The notes under the pieces: generated by a model
Database searches by the model: none
Told to the model about the DNA's origin: nothing
The model's input: the letters and a program-made list of their open reading frames with translations, nothing else
Program-made: the position numbers and the translations under genes
Part shown: in pieces, positions 50,387 through 62,011 of the stretch
Position numbering within the stretch: the stretch's first letter is position 1
Layout of the letters: each line of letters starts with the position of its first letter
NCBI GenBank assembly: GCA_024742695.1
Contig: JANSXY010000004.1
Location: 62,001 to 126,000 of the forward strand
Source of the DNA: Paracoccaceae bacterium
GTDB taxonomy: Bacteria > Pseudomonadota > Alphaproteobacteria > Rhodobacterales > Rhodobacteraceae
Length of the DNA: 64,000 nucleotides
Direction: 5' to 3'

Positions 50387-51172
50387 TCAGGCCCCGGCGA
50401 CCGCCTCCGCCTCGAAACGGGTCAGCCGCGGGATCGGCGCCGGGCCGAACTGGTCCAGCCGGTCGACATTCGGAAACAGCGTCAGGAACAGCGACCGGCT
50501 TTGCGGATCGGTCAGCTCGGCGAAACCCGGGCCGGGATGGAAGCTTTCGATCTCCATCCCCGCGGCCCGCAGCCCGGCCTGGCGCGGCAACATCACGTGG
50601 TAGACGGTGATCGGGGTGACCGGCGCGACCTCGATCACCGCGACGCCGTCAGCCAGCGCGCGGGCCGGCGCGAAGGCCTCGTCGACGCCGATCCGGTGGC
50701 GCAGCCGCGCCCCCGACAAAAGGACGCGGGCATGCGGGCCGAGCACCAGGTCGGGCATCGGCCGGCCGAGGCCGAAGCAATCGGCGGTCAGCCGGATCAG
50801 CCGGGCCGGTTCCTGCCCGCCCGTCGCCCGCGGATACAGCGTCATCGATCCAAGCCAGAGCACCGGTTCGAGCGCGCCATCCGCGGTGACGACCCGCTGG
50901 CCCGGCAGCAGATCCTCGATCGCGACCGGCCCGTCCCCGGTGGCGATCAGCGTGCCCCGCGCGAAGGCGGCGAAGGCCTCTTCGAAGGGCGGCGCGGCCG
51001 GGGCGACGCGGCTTGCCGTTTCGATTCCATCCTGGCCCAGCCAGGCCATCTCGTAGCGCCGCGTCAGCGGGGCCGCGCGCAGGGGGGTGAGATCGGCCCG
51101 CCGCGCCCACGGCTGATGCAGGGCCGGGCCGGGCCGGGGCTGCATCGATCCGGGGGGCTGGTGCCGGCTCAT
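50387..51172 (-). CDS. Hint (Hedgehog/intein) domain-containing protein
   Basis: A 261-residue protein with a Hint domain from about residue 73: FARGTLIATGDGPVAIEDLL then PGQRVVTADG, with the Hint block VYHVMLPRQAGLRAAGMEIESF near 195-216. Rhodobacterales have many such proteins, usually at the ends of secreted or calcium-binding proteins. Here the nucleophilic Cys/Ser that would start a splicing intein is replaced by Gly (FARGT), so self-splicing is unlikely. There is no signal peptide. Function unknown. Its start ATGA overlaps a 33-codon upstream frame. Confidence 0.8.
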   Translation of the reverse strand: MSRHQPPGSMQPRPGPALHQPWARRADLTPLRAAPLTRRYEMAWLGQDGIETASRVAPAAPPFEEAFAAFARGTLIATGDGPVAIEDLLPGQRVVTADGALEPVLWLGSMTLYPRATGGQEPARLIRLTADCFGLGRPMPDLVLGPHARVLLSGARLRHRIGVDEAFAPARALADGVAVIEVAPVTPITVYHVMLPRQAGLRAAGMEIESFHPGPGFAELTDPQSRSLFLTLFPNVDRLDQFGPAPIPRLTRFEAEAVAGA

Positions 51173-51270
51173 GCCCGTCTCCGCCGCGCACCGCGGGTCC
51201 AGGGCAGGGCGGCGGGAAGGGGCAGTGCCGCGCGGGCAAGCGCGGCGTTCAGCCAGCGGCGATTGGTCAT
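51169..51270 (-). CDS. 33-residue small open frame coupled to the Hint gene
   Basis: A frame of 33 codons starting MTNRRWLNAALARAALPLPA, ending RRRRA. It is very basic, Ala/Leu/Pro rich, with ALPWTRGARR near the end. GAGAGGGCC stands before its ATG, and its TGA overlaps the Hint ATG (ATGA). That coupling is the main evidence that it is translated. No membrane segment or known family is visible. It is too short to judge by codon use alone. Confidence 0.45.
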   Translation of the reverse strand: MTNRRWLNAALARAALPLPAALPWTRGARRRRA

Positions 51271-51393
51271 GGCCCTCTCCTCAATCATGGTCCGGGGCCG
51301 AGATTGACATGGCAATCTGGCATCCGTTTGGCGGGGATGGGACAAAGCATTGGCCGCCAGGCGGCGGGTCCACGCCCGCGCCGCGACCGGCCG

Positions 51394-52152
51394 TCACAGG
51401 CGGATGGCAGAGATCAGCCGGCCGTAATCGACCTCGCCGGCATGAACGGACCGGCGGTAGGAAAAGAACCTTTCGGGATCGCCGTAGGTGCAGTGGCCGC
51501 ACCATTCGGCATGTCCGATCCCGGCCGCGCGCAGCCGGTGCAGGCCGAAGCCCGGCAGGTCGAACAGGAACCGGTCGCCCTTGCCGTTGGCGAAGAACCG
51601 CAGGCTGTCGGGATCCTCGGCGCGGAAGGTTTCGAGAAAATCCTCGCCGACCTCGTAATTCCTCTGGCTGATCGTCGGGCCGACAATCGCCACGGTCGCC
51701 GCGGGCCGCGCGCCCAGCGCCGCCATCGCCTCGATCGTCGCTTCCAGCACGCCGTCCAGCGTGCCGCGCCAGCCTGCATGGGCCGCGGCGACGACACCGG
51801 CCTGCGGATCGGCGAACAGCACCGGCTGGCAATCGGCCGTCAGCACCGTCAGCACCAGCCCCGGCACCGCCGTGACCAGCGCATCGGCGCGCGGCGGCGT
51901 GCCGTCGAACGGCGCGTCGATGGTGACGGCCTTGGCCGAATGCACCTGGTGCAGCGCCATCATCGCGGACGGATCGGCCCCCAGCGCCTGCGCCACGCGG
52001 GCGCGGTTCAGCGCCACCGCCTCGGTCTGGTCGGACGAACCGTAGCCGCAGTTCAGCCCCGCGAAGATCCCCGACGAGGCGCCGCCGGCGCGGGTGAAGA
52101 ACCCGTGGCAAATGCCCGGCAGCGCATCCGAGGTGATCGGCGCCAGGCTCAT
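51394..52152 (-). CDS. pgeF: peptidoglycan editing factor PgeF (laccase-domain)
   Basis: A 252-residue protein of the YfiH/PgeF family. It has HGFFTRAGGASSGIFAGLN near 16-34, the metal site TADCQPVLFADPQAGVVAAA near 103-122 with HAGWRGTL, and ending segments with CTYGDPERFFSYRR near 223-236. PgeF removes wrongly built muropeptides and was earlier called a multicopper polyphenol oxidase. It ends the lgt-midA-pgeF operon; its start ATGA overlaps the methyltransferase stop. Confidence 0.92.
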   Translation of the reverse strand: MSLAPITSDALPGICHGFFTRAGGASSGIFAGLNCGYGSSDQTEAVALNRARVAQALGADPSAMMALHQVHSAKAVTIDAPFDGTPPRADALVTAVPGLVLTVLTADCQPVLFADPQAGVVAAAHAGWRGTLDGVLEATIEAMAALGARPAATVAIVGPTISQRNYEVGEDFLETFRAEDPDSLRFFANGKGDRFLFDLPGFGLHRLRAAGIGHAEWCGHCTYGDPERFFSYRRSVHAGEVDYGRLISAIRL

Positions 52153-53246
52153 GCCGGGCCCCGTGTCGCCCCGAGGGGATCGAGGCCGGGCGGCGGCGGC
52201 GTGCCGGTGGGATGGATCGCGATGACCTTGAAAAGCTGTCCCATGCCGTCAGGATGGGTCAGCCGATGATGTGCCGCAACATGATTGTCGCGCGCCACGC
52301 CCGAAAGAGTCCGGGCCAGCGCCTCGGCGCGGGCGCCGATTCCCAACCGTTCGAGGAATACGCCCTGCGGCGTCATCGCGCTGGCCTCGGCCCCGGCGGC
52401 GCGGGCCGCGGCGGCGATGGCGGCGAAATCGACATGCGCGGTCAGATCCGCCTTGCCCGGCGCGGCGAACGGGTCGGCCACCGCATGCGCCCGCACCGCC
52501 TGGAACGTGTCGCCGGTGCCGGCCCAGCCGCCGTAATCGATGAAGAGCGCCGCGCCGCCGTGCCGCGCGATCCGGCCCGCGACCTCCGCGACGATGCCGG
52601 GCAGGGCCGGGCAGAATTCCACCACCGCACCCTCCGGCGTATCGGCCAGGCGATGGGCCAGCACCGCCACCGGCGCGGCGGGTGACAGGCCGGGGGCAAG
52701 CCGGCCCTCGGGATCGAGCCCCACCATCACCTCCTGCCAGCCCGCGCCGGCGCGGCGGAACTGGCGGATCGGCAGGGCATCGAGAAACTCGTTGGCGACA
52801 AGGAACAGCGGCGCCTCGGGCAGCGCGGCGACGTGATCGTGCCACGCGGCCCGCGCGGGGGCGATGGCGTCCGCCTGGCGCGCGCGCAGCGCCGGCGCGG
52901 CTTCGACCATGTGCACCGCCAGCGCGTCACGCGCGCCGGGCACGACCGCGAGGGTGCGCAGCATGTCGGCCATCAGCGTGCCGCGGCCGGGGCCAAGCTC
53001 GGCCAGAACCGCCGGCGCCGGGCGGCCCCGGTCGATCCAGCATTGCGCCAGGCACAGCGCCACCAGTTCGCCGAACATCTGGCTGATCTCGGGCGCGGTC
53101 ACGAAATCGCCCGCCGCGCCGAAGGGCGGGCGGGTGGTGTAGTAGCCATGGTCCGGATCGAGCAGGCAGGCGGCCATGTAATCGGCCAGCGTGATCGGCC
53201 CGGTCGCCGCGATCTGGCGGGCGAGGCGGCGGGCCAGGTCCGTCAT
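52149..53246 (-). CDS. MidA/NDUFAF7-family SAM-dependent methyltransferase
   Basis: A 365-residue methyltransferase. The AdoMet-binding region is [20 protein letters not shown] near 79-98. It has [22 protein letters not shown] near 18-39, [18 protein letters not shown] near 136-153 and ALFIDYGGW near 225-233. In mitochondria the relative NDUFAF7 methylates an arginine of complex I subunit NDUFS2; a similar role on bacterial complex I is possible. Start overlaps the lgt stop (ATGA). Confidence 0.9.
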   Translation of the reverse strand: MTDLARRLARQIAATGPITLADYMAACLLDPDHGYYTTRPPFGAAGDFVTAPEISQMFGELVALCLAQCWIDRGRPAPAVLAELGPGRGTLMADMLRTLAVVPGARDALAVHMVEAAPALRARQADAIAPARAAWHDHVAALPEAPLFLVANEFLDALPIRQFRRAGAGWQEVMVGLDPEGRLAPGLSPAAPVAVLAHRLADTPEGAVVEFCPALPGIVAEVAGRIARHGGAALFIDYGGWAGTGDTFQAVRAHAVADPFAAPGKADLTAHVDFAAIAAAARAAGAEASAMTPQGVFLERLGIGARAEALARTLSGVARDNHVAAHHRLTHPDGMGQLFKVIAIHPTGTPPPPGLDPLGATRGPA

Positions 53247-54112
53247 GCCGCGCGCCGAGCCCGCGCCACCAGCCACAGCCCGGCGGCGGTCATCGGCAGC
53301 GACAGAAGCTGCCCCATCGTCATCCCCAGCGCGACATGGCCCCAGGGATTGTCGGGCGTGACGAACTGCGGATCGGCCTGGCGGGCGAATTCCACCACGA
53401 ACCGCGCCAGCCCGTAGCCGGCGAGGAAGGCCCCCGCGACCCGGCCCGGCCGCGCCAGCGCGCCGCCGCGGACCATCGCCCAAAGCACGAGGCCAAGGAC
53501 CAGCCCCTCCAGCCCGGCCTCGTAAAGCTGGCTGGGATGGCGGGCGCAGGGGCCGAGGACGCCGGGGCAGTCCTGCGCCGCCGCGCCGGGAAACACCACG
53601 CCCCAGGGCAGATCGGTCGGGCGGCCCCATAGCTCGGCATTGATGAAATTCGCGACCCGGCCCAGAAGCAGGCCGGGCGGCGTGGCCAGCGCCAGCGCAT
53701 CGGCCAGCGACAGCGGCGCGACGCCGTGCTTGCGGCAAAACCAGATCCCCGCGACCACGACGCCGAGAAAGCCGCCGTGAAACGCCATGCCGCCCTGCCA
53801 GACCTTCAGGATCTCCAGCGGGTTCGCGAGGTAGTAGCCGGGTTGATAGAACAGCACGAAGCCCAGTCGCCCGCCGATCACGATGCCGAGGATCGCCGCG
53901 GTCAACAGATCCTCGACCTGCTCGGCGGTCATCGGCGCCCGGCCGCCGGGCCACAGGCCGGGCCGCCGGATCGCCGCCACGACGATCCGCCAGCCGATCA
54001 AGATCCCCGCGATATAGGCCAGCGCGTACCAGCGCAGCGCGAACTCGAACCCGAACAGCGGCAGGGTGAACACCTCCGGCCGGAAGCCGGGAAACTCGAT
54101 CATCAGCGGCAT
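53243..54112 (-). CDS. lgt: prolipoprotein diacylglyceryl transferase
   Basis: A 289-residue inner-membrane enzyme that adds diacylglycerol to the cysteine of prolipoproteins. About seven hydrophobic helices are seen. The Lgt signature [20 protein letters not shown] is near 148-167, with essential HGGFLG near 102-107. The ATG at 54112 heads the lgt-midA-pgeF operon. It is divergent from ubiK with 114 bases between starts. Confidence 0.95.
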   Translation of the reverse strand: MPLMIEFPGFRPEVFTLPLFGFEFALRWYALAYIAGILIGWRIVVAAIRRPGLWPGGRAPMTAEQVEDLLTAAILGIVIGGRLGFVLFYQPGYYLANPLEILKVWQGGMAFHGGFLGVVVAGIWFCRKHGVAPLSLADALALATPPGLLLGRVANFINAELWGRPTDLPWGVVFPGAAAQDCPGVLGPCARHPSQLYEAGLEGLVLGLVLWAMVRGGALARPGRVAGAFLAGYGLARFVVEFARQADPQFVTPDNPWGHVALGMTMGQLLSLPMTAAGLWLVARARRAA

Positions 54113-54226
54113 AGGGCCTCCTGCCCGCGGGTTCCCGGCCCTTGGAACCGCGCCGCCGCGGCGAAGTCAACCTTGTCTCGCCCGGCCCGCGCCGCCATAT
54201 AGGGGCGAACGGCGACGGAGGCGGCG

Positions 54227-54532
54227 ATGCAGGGCCAGAACAGGATATTCGACGATCTGTCGAAGCTGATGACCAACGCGATGGGCGTGGCCCAGGGCGC
54301 GCGGGCCGAGGCCGAGACGGCGATGAAGGGCCTGATCGACCGCTGGCTGGCCGAGCGCGACTTCGTCACCCGCGAGGAATTCGACGCGGTCCGCGCGATG
54401 GCGCAGAAGGCGCGCGAGGAAAACGCCGCGCTCGCCGCCCGCCTCGCCGCGCTGGAGGCGGCGATGGCCGAGCAGGCCGCCCCCGCCGAGACGCCCGCCG
54501 CCCCGAAGCGCAGCCGCGCGAAGAAGGAATAG
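54227..54532 (+). CDS. ubiK: UbiK/BMFP-family accessory factor
   Basis: A 101-residue helical protein. It starts MQGQNRIFDDLSKLMTNAMG; the middle DFVTREEFDAVRAMAQKARE and the Ala-rich AALAARLAALEAAMA form the BMFP coiled-coil. UbiK assists ubiquinone synthesis and forms trimers. The tail is Ala/Pro/Lys rich. It is followed by a terminator. Confidence 0.88.
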   Translation: MQGQNRIFDDLSKLMTNAMGVAQGARAEAETAMKGLIDRWLAERDFVTREEFDAVRAMAQKAREENAALAARLAALEAAMAEQAAPAETPAAPKRSRAKKE

Positions 54533-54557
54533 GCGGTCGCCACGGCGGTTTTGCGAT

Positions 54558-54581
54558 GGGCGCCCTGCGGGGCGCCCTTTT
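54558..54581 (+). terminator. terminator of ubiK
   Basis: GGGCGCC (54558-54564) pairs with GGCGCCC (54571-54577), followed by TTTTCGGTTT. It lies 26 bases after ubiK. Confidence 0.75.
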
Positions 54582-54656
54582 CGGTTTCCCCCCTGTGGAC
54601 CGATCCGCCCATCCCATGCGCATCCCGGCAGGCCGGCGGCCCTGACATGAATGTTT

Positions 54657-54740
54657 CGCGGAATTGCCCTTTACAGGATTCCGCGCATCCGCCACCATAT
54701 CTTGTAAGGGCGGTGTCGGGCAAACGCCGACCCTTGTAAA
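54657..54740 (+). other. structured leader region upstream of ybjN gene
   Basis: Perfect 8-base inverted arms CGCGGAAT (54657-54664) and ATTCCGCG (54678-54685) are followed by two direct CTTGTAA repeats (54701-54707, 54733-54739) around a small hairpin GTCGG / CCGAC (54715-54731). The region 54586-54797 holds no gene. A structured untranslated leader or small RNA is possible, without a match to a known class. Confidence 0.35.
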
Positions 54741-54797
54741 GACACCCAGCCTCTTGTGGGTCTGCTCCTGCACGAGGCCAACCAAACGGGCCGGGCA

Positions 54798-55301
54798 ATG
54801 TCGCTTTCCGAGGACTTCCTGCACTCAGAAGACCTTCACCCGATCGATATCGTGGAAACGCTCGCCGAGCATCACGACTGGGATTTCGACCGGATCACCG
54901 AGGATCAGATCGCCATGGCCGTCGAGGGCCAGTGGCGGACCTATTCGATCACGCTGGCCTGGTCGCACCAGGACGAGACGCTGCGCCTGATCTGCACCTT
55001 CGAGATGGAGCCGCCGCAGGAGCGGATGGCGGAGATCTACGAAATCCTCAACCGCTGCAACGACATGGTCTGGTCCGGCGCGTTCACCTACTGGGCGGAA
55101 CAGCGGCTGATGGTCTGGCGCTACGGGCTGGTTCTGGCCGGTGGCCAGGGCGCGGGGCCGGAACAGATCGACCGGCTGATCGGCCAGGCGGTGACCGCGG
55201 CGGAACGCTTCTACCCGGCGTTCCAGCTGGTCGCCTGGGGCGATCACACGCCGGAGGCGGCGTTGCAGGTGGCGATGGCGGAAGCCTACGGCCGCGCCTG
55301 A
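54798..55301 (+). CDS. YbjN domain-containing protein
   Basis: A 167-residue YbjN-domain protein. It has LHPIDIVETLAEHHDWDFDRI near 12-32, ICTFEMEPPQERMAEIYEIL near 70-89 and NRCNDMVWSGAFTYWAEQRL near 90-109. In E. coli YbjN is linked to stress and motility; the alphaproteobacterial family has no known function. I start at ATG 54798 (MSLSED), though GTG at 54756 is in frame. It stands alone, with a structured upstream region. Confidence 0.85.
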   Translation: MSLSEDFLHSEDLHPIDIVETLAEHHDWDFDRITEDQIAMAVEGQWRTYSITLAWSHQDETLRLICTFEMEPPQERMAEIYEILNRCNDMVWSGAFTYWAEQRLMVWRYGLVLAGGQGAGPEQIDRLIGQAVTAAERFYPAFQLVAWGDHTPEAALQVAMAEAYGRA

Positions 55302-55413
55302 CGCGCGGCGCACGGGAACAGGCAGGTGAGGCCCGGCACGCCCCCAAGGGCGGCCGGGTCTTTCCATTCCGGGCCGGCGCGTTACTGTCGTCGTCCGGAC
55401 GAGGGAGGGCGCG

Positions 55414-56223
55414 ATGGCGATGACGGCGGTGCGCGACCGGGGGCTGGTGCTTCTGGGGTGCGGCAAGATGGGATCGGCGATGCTGGCGGGCTGGCTGGCC
55501 GAAGGGCTGCCGCCCGGATCGGTGCACGTGATCGAACCCGCCCCCTCGGACTGGCTGGTATCCACCGGCGTGGCGCTGGGCGGCCCGCTGCCCGCCGATC
55601 CGGCGGTGGCGCTGATCGCGGTCAAGCCGCAGATGATGGGCGCGGCGCTGCCGGCGCTGCGGGGGCTGGGGCCGGACACGCTGCTCCTGACGGTCGCGGC
55701 GGGCACCACGATCGCGGCCTACGAGGCGGCGCTGGGCGCGGGCCGGCCGGTGGTGCGGGCGATGCCCAACACGCCCGCCGCGATCGGCCGCGGGATCACC
55801 GCGATCTGCGGCAACGCGCGGGCCGGCGAGGCGGAACTGGCGCTTGCCGAGGCGCTCTTGTCGGCGGTCGGGCAGGTCGTGCGGCTGGAGGGTGAACACC
55901 AGATGGATGCCGTCACGGCGGTGTCCGGCTCCGGCCCCGCCTATGTCTTTCACCTGATCGAGACGCTGGCCGCCGCCGGCGCCGCCGAGGGGCTGCCCGC
56001 CGACCTTGCGATGCGGCTGGCCAAGGCAACCGTGGCCGGTGCCGGCGCGCTGGCCGAGGCGGCCGAGGAAGACCCCGCGCAACTGCGCGTCAACGTGACC
56101 TCGCCGGGCGGCACCACGGCCGCCGCGCTGGCGGTGCTGATGGACGAGGACGCGGGCTTTCCCGCGCTGCTGCGTCGGGCTGTCCATGCCGCGGCGGAAC
56201 GCGGGCGGGAGCTGGGCCGATGA
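55414..56223 (+). CDS. proC: pyrroline-5-carboxylate reductase
   Basis: A 269-residue enzyme of the last step of proline synthesis. The N-terminal NADPH fold has GLVLLGCGKMGSAMLAGWL near 9-27; AMPNTPAAIGRGITAICG near 114-131 and MDAVTAVSGSGPAYVFHLIE near 163-182 are the P5CR signature, with VTSPGGTTAAALAVL near 228-242 at the end. Full length. ATG at 55414 follows GAGGGAGGGC. Its stop overlaps the next gene (ATGA). Confidence 0.96.
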   Translation: MAMTAVRDRGLVLLGCGKMGSAMLAGWLAEGLPPGSVHVIEPAPSDWLVSTGVALGGPLPADPAVALIAVKPQMMGAALPALRGLGPDTLLLTVAAGTTIAAYEAALGAGRPVVRAMPNTPAAIGRGITAICGNARAGEAELALAEALLSAVGQVVRLEGEHQMDAVTAVSGSGPAYVFHLIETLAAAGAAEGLPADLAMRLAKATVAGAGALAEAAEEDPAQLRVNVTSPGGTTAAALAVLMDEDAGFPALLRRAVHAAAERGRELGR

Positions 56224-56555
56224 CGATCTCCTTCGACGATTTCCTGAAGGTCGATATCCGCGTCGGGCGGATCACGCGGGCCGAACCCTTCCCCGAGGCG
56301 CGCAAGCCCGCCTACCGGCTCTGGGTCGATTTCGGCCCGGAGATCGGCGAGAAACGGTCCTCCGCGCAGATCACCGCGCATTACACGCCCGCGGACCTGA
56401 TCGGCCGGCAGGTGCTGGCGGTGGTCAATTTTCCGCCGCGCCAGATCGGGCCGGTGATGTCCGAGGTGCTGGTTCTGGGCGTGCCGGATGCCGAGGGCGA
56501 GGTGGTGCTGATCGGTCCGGGCCACGAGGTGCCGCCCGGCGGCCGGATGTATTGA
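56220..56555 (+). CDS. CsaA-like tRNA-binding protein
   Basis: A 111-residue OB-fold tRNA-binding domain protein. It has FDDFLKVDIRVGRITRAEPF near 5-24, SSAQITAHYTPADLIGRQVL near 47-66, and the conserved FPPRQIGPVMSEVLVLG near 71-87. CsaA relatives bind tRNA or act as secretion-related chaperones. Coupled to proC by an ATGA overlap. Exact role unknown. Confidence 0.9.
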   Translation: MTISFDDFLKVDIRVGRITRAEPFPEARKPAYRLWVDFGPEIGEKRSSAQITAHYTPADLIGRQVLAVVNFPPRQIGPVMSEVLVLGVPDAEGEVVLIGPGHEVPPGGRMY

Positions 56556-56565
56556 GGGGACACCG

Positions 56566-57519
56566 ATGAAGCTTCTGATCACCCGCTGCCTGCCCGAACG
56601 GGTCGTCGCCGCCGCGCGGGCGGAATTCGACGTGACCCATCGCGACTCTCCCCTGCCGATGGACATCGACGAGACGGTGGCGGCGCTGACCGGCTACGAC
56701 CTGGTGCTGCCGACGCTGGGCGATCCGTTCCGGGCCGAGGCGTTCGACCGGGCGGGGGTGCCGCGGGCCAAGCTGCTGGCGAATTTCGGGGTGGGGTTCA
56801 ACCATATCGACGTGGCCGCGGCGAAGGCCGCCGGCGTTGCGGTGACGAACACGCCCGGCGCGGTGACCGATGCGACGGCGGATATCGCGATGACGCTGAT
56901 CCTGATGTCGGCGCGCCGCGCGGCCGAGGGCGAGCGGCTGGTCCGCGCCGGCCGCTGGACCGGCTGGCACCCGACGCAGATGCTGGGGCTGCACGTGTCG
57001 GGCAAGGTGCTGGGCGTGATCGGCATGGGCCGGATCGGCAAGGCGATCGCGAAGCGGGCGCAGGCCGGGTTCGGCATGGAGGTGGTGTTCTTCAACCGCT
57101 CGCCGGTCGCCGAACCGGGCGTACCGGCACGGCAGCTGGAGACGCTGGCCGACGTGATGGCGGCGGCCGATATCGTGGTGGTCGCGGTGCCCGGCGGGCC
57201 GGCGACGCATCACCTGATCGATGCGGCGGCGCTGGCGGCGATGCGCCCGCATGCGCATCTCGTCAACATCGCGCGCGGCGACGTCGTGGACGAGGCGGCG
57301 CTGATCGCGGCGCTGGAGGCCGGGCGGATCGGCGGCGCGGGGCTTGACGTCTACGAGTTCGAACCGAAGGTGCCGCAGGCCCTGATCGCGCGCGACGACG
57401 TGACGCTGTTGCCGCATCTGGGCACCGCGGCGCTGGAGGTGCGCGAGGCGATGGGAATGATGGCGGTGGACAACCTGCTGGCGTTCAAGCGCGGCGCACC
57501 GCTGCCGAACCCGGTGTAG
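56566..57519 (+). CDS. D-2-hydroxyacid dehydrogenase, likely glyoxylate/hydroxypyruvate reductase
   Basis: A 317-residue dehydrogenase. The NAD(P) fold is VLGVIGMGRIGKAIAKRAQ near 146-164, the catalytic Arg is in NIARGDVVDE near 235-244, the Glu in GLDVYEFEPKVPQAL near 262-276 and the His in LLPHLGTAALEVR near 285-297. The N-terminal ITRCLPERVVAAARAEFDV is typical of the glyoxylate/hydroxypyruvate reductase class. It could reduce hydroxypyruvate to glycerate for the kinase at 58.2 kb. It starts 10 bases after the CsaA gene. Confidence 0.88.
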   Translation: MKLLITRCLPERVVAAARAEFDVTHRDSPLPMDIDETVAALTGYDLVLPTLGDPFRAEAFDRAGVPRAKLLANFGVGFNHIDVAAAKAAGVAVTNTPGAVTDATADIAMTLILMSARRAAEGERLVRAGRWTGWHPTQMLGLHVSGKVLGVIGMGRIGKAIAKRAQAGFGMEVVFFNRSPVAEPGVPARQLETLADVMAAADIVVVAVPGGPATHHLIDAAALAAMRPHAHLVNIARGDVVDEAALIAALEAGRIGGAGLDVYEFEPKVPQALIARDDVTLLPHLGTAALEVREAMGMMAVDNLLAFKRGAPLPNPV

Positions 57520-57558
57520 CCGGTTCGCGGCGCATCGGTTTGCCGGCCCGCCGGCAGT

Positions 57559-58143
57559 CTAGGCGCCGTCGCCCACCGCTTCGCGCCAGTGCCTGCGGCA
57601 CAGGCTTTCGTAGGTTTCGTTGCCGCCGATCTGCACCTGCGCGCCGTCGGTCATCGCGCGCCCGTCCGGCCCCTTGCGCACCACCATCGTGGCCTTCTTG
57701 CCGCAATGGCAGATCGTGCGCACCTCGCGCATCTCGTCGGCCAGCGCCAGAAGCGCGGCGGAGCCGGGGAACAGCTCGCCCCGGAAATCCACCCGCAGGC
57801 CGTAGCACATCACCGGCACGCGCAGGTCGTCGACCACGCGGGCCAGCTGCCAGACCTGATCCCGGGTCAGGAACTGCGCCTCGTCGACGAAGACGCAGGC
57901 GAGCGGCCCGTTCGCCATCCGGCCCCGGATCATCGCCACCATGTCGGAGCCTTCGTCGAACATGTCCGCCTCGGCGCCGATCCCGATCCGGCTGGCGATC
58001 CGGCCGGCACCGGCGCGATCGTCCAGCCGCGCGGTCAGCAGGTAGGTCTTCATCCCGCGTTCACGGTAGTTGTGCGACGCCTGCAGCAGGATCGTCGACT
58101 TGCCCGCGTTCATGGTGGAATAGTGGAAGTAGAGCTTCGCCAT
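57559..58143 (-). CDS. tdk: thymidine kinase
   Basis: A 194-residue thymidine salvage kinase (type II). The P-loop is YSTMNAGKST near 8-17; the Walker B is CVFVDEAQFLTRDQVWQLA near 83-101. The zinc-binding cysteines are in TICHCGKKATM near 141-151 and ESLCRRHW near 180-187. The lasso-loop TMVVRK lies near 150-155. It is divergent from the glycerate kinase gene, with 51 bases between starts. Confidence 0.95.
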   Translation of the reverse strand: MAKLYFHYSTMNAGKSTILLQASHNYRERGMKTYLLTARLDDRAGAGRIASRIGIGAEADMFDEGSDMVAMIRGRMANGPLACVFVDEAQFLTRDQVWQLARVVDDLRVPVMCYGLRVDFRGELFPGSAALLALADEMREVRTICHCGKKATMVVRKGPDGRAMTDGAQVQIGGNETYESLCRRHWREAVGDGA

Positions 58144-58194
58144 GACCCGTGATAGACCGACGCCGCGACGGGCTTCAAGCGGAAGGACACCGGC

Positions 58195-59469
58195 ATGCTG
58201 GACAGGATCGGGGGCCCCGAGGGCCTGTTGCGCGGGCTGTTTCTGAGGGCGGTCGAAGTCGCCGATCCGATGCGCACGCTGGCCGCGCACCTGCCGCCCA
58301 GGCCCGAGGGCCGTGTCGTCGTCGTGGGCGCGGGCAAGGCCAGTGCCCGGATGGCCGAGGCGGTCGAGGCCGCCTGGGGGCCCTGCGAGGGGCTGGTGAT
58401 CACGCGCTACGGCTACGCCCGGGCCTGCCGGGGGATCGAGATCGTCGAGGCGGCGCACCCGGTTCCCGACGCGGCGGGCGTGGCCGCCACGCGCCGGATG
58501 CTGGGTCTTCTGGAAACGCTGGGCGAGGGGGATTTCGTGCTGGCCCTGATCTCCGGTGGCGGTTCGGCGCTTTTGTGCGCGCCGGCCGGGGGGATCACTC
58601 TGGACGAGAAACAGGCCCTGACGCAGGCGCTTCTCGCCTCCGGTGCGCCGATCGGCGAGATCAACGGCATCCGCAAGGAAATCTCGGCGGTCAAGGGCGG
58701 CCGGCTCGCCGCCGCGGCCTATCCGGCGCGGATGCTGGCGCTGCTGATTTCCGATGTGCCGGGCGACGATCCGGGCGATATCGCCTCGGGCCCCACGGTC
58801 GGGCATGACGGCAGCGCCGCGCGGGCGCTGGCCGCGCTGGACCGCTGGGGCGTGACGCCGCCCGAAGCGATCCGGCGGTTCCTCGCGCAGGGCGGCGACC
58901 CGGTCCGCCCCGACGATCCGCGCCTGTCGCGCGTCGAGAACGTGATCTGCGCCGCCCCGGCGCAGTCGCTGGAGGCGGCGGCGGCGCTGGTGCGCGGTGC
59001 CGGGATCGCGGTGGAGATGCTGGGCGACGCGATCGAGGGCGAGGCGCGCGTGGTCGCCGCCGATCAGGCCCGCCATGCGCTGGAGGTTCAGGCCCGGCTG
59101 GCCCCCGGCGACGCACCGGTGCTGATGCTGTCGGGCGGCGAGTTGACCGTCACCCGGACCGGCGGCGGCATCGGCGGGCCGAATGCCGAATTCTGCCTTG
59201 CGCTCGCGCTGGCGCTGGACGGTGCGCCGGGCATCCACGCGCTGGCCTGCGATACCGACGGGGTCGATGGCGCGGCCGAGGTCGCCGGGGCGCTTGTCAC
59301 GCCCGAAACGCTCGACCGGGCGCGTGCGGCCGGGCTGGACGCGGCGGCGGCGCTGGAGGACAATGACGCGCACGGGTTCTTCGCGGCGGTCGACGGGCAG
59401 GTTATCACCGGGCCGACGCTGACCAATGTCAACGATTTCCGCGCAGTGCTTGTACAGCCGCGGGGCTGA
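58195..59469 (+). CDS. glycerate 2-kinase, MOFRL family
   Basis: A 424-residue DUF4147/MOFRL protein. VVVVGAGKASARMAEAVEAA near 42-61, FVLALISGGGSALLCAPAGG near 117-136 and the C-terminal MOFRL block GGIGGPNAEFCLALALAL near 324-341 with ACDTDGVDGAAEVAGALV near 352-369 are typical. It phosphorylates glycerate to 2-phosphoglycerate; some relatives were called hydroxypyruvate reductase (TtuD). Its position near the hydroxyacid dehydrogenase supports a glycerate pathway. Confidence 0.92.
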   Translation: MLDRIGGPEGLLRGLFLRAVEVADPMRTLAAHLPPRPEGRVVVVGAGKASARMAEAVEAAWGPCEGLVITRYGYARACRGIEIVEAAHPVPDAAGVAATRRMLGLLETLGEGDFVLALISGGGSALLCAPAGGITLDEKQALTQALLASGAPIGEINGIRKEISAVKGGRLAAAAYPARMLALLISDVPGDDPGDIASGPTVGHDGSAARALAALDRWGVTPPEAIRRFLAQGGDPVRPDDPRLSRVENVICAAPAQSLEAAAALVRGAGIAVEMLGDAIEGEARVVAADQARHALEVQARLAPGDAPVLMLSGGELTVTRTGGGIGGPNAEFCLALALALDGAPGIHALACDTDGVDGAAEVAGALVTPETLDRARAAGLDAAAALEDNDAHGFFAAVDGQVITGPTLTNVNDFRAVLVQPRG

Positions 59470-59536
59470 CGCCACCGGTCCCGGCCTTGCGAAAGGGGCA
59501 GGTGCGCCCCCACATGACGCGTGAGGAGACAACGCC

Positions 59537-62007
<2,471 letters not shown>

Positions 62008-62011
<4 letters not shown>

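Noticed and set aside
54694..54707. Sequence resembling an NrdR box (CACCATATCTTGTA) upstream of the YbjN gene
   Set aside because: Several consensus positions are wrong, only a single copy exists where NrdR needs two, and the downstream gene is not a ribonucleotide reductase gene.
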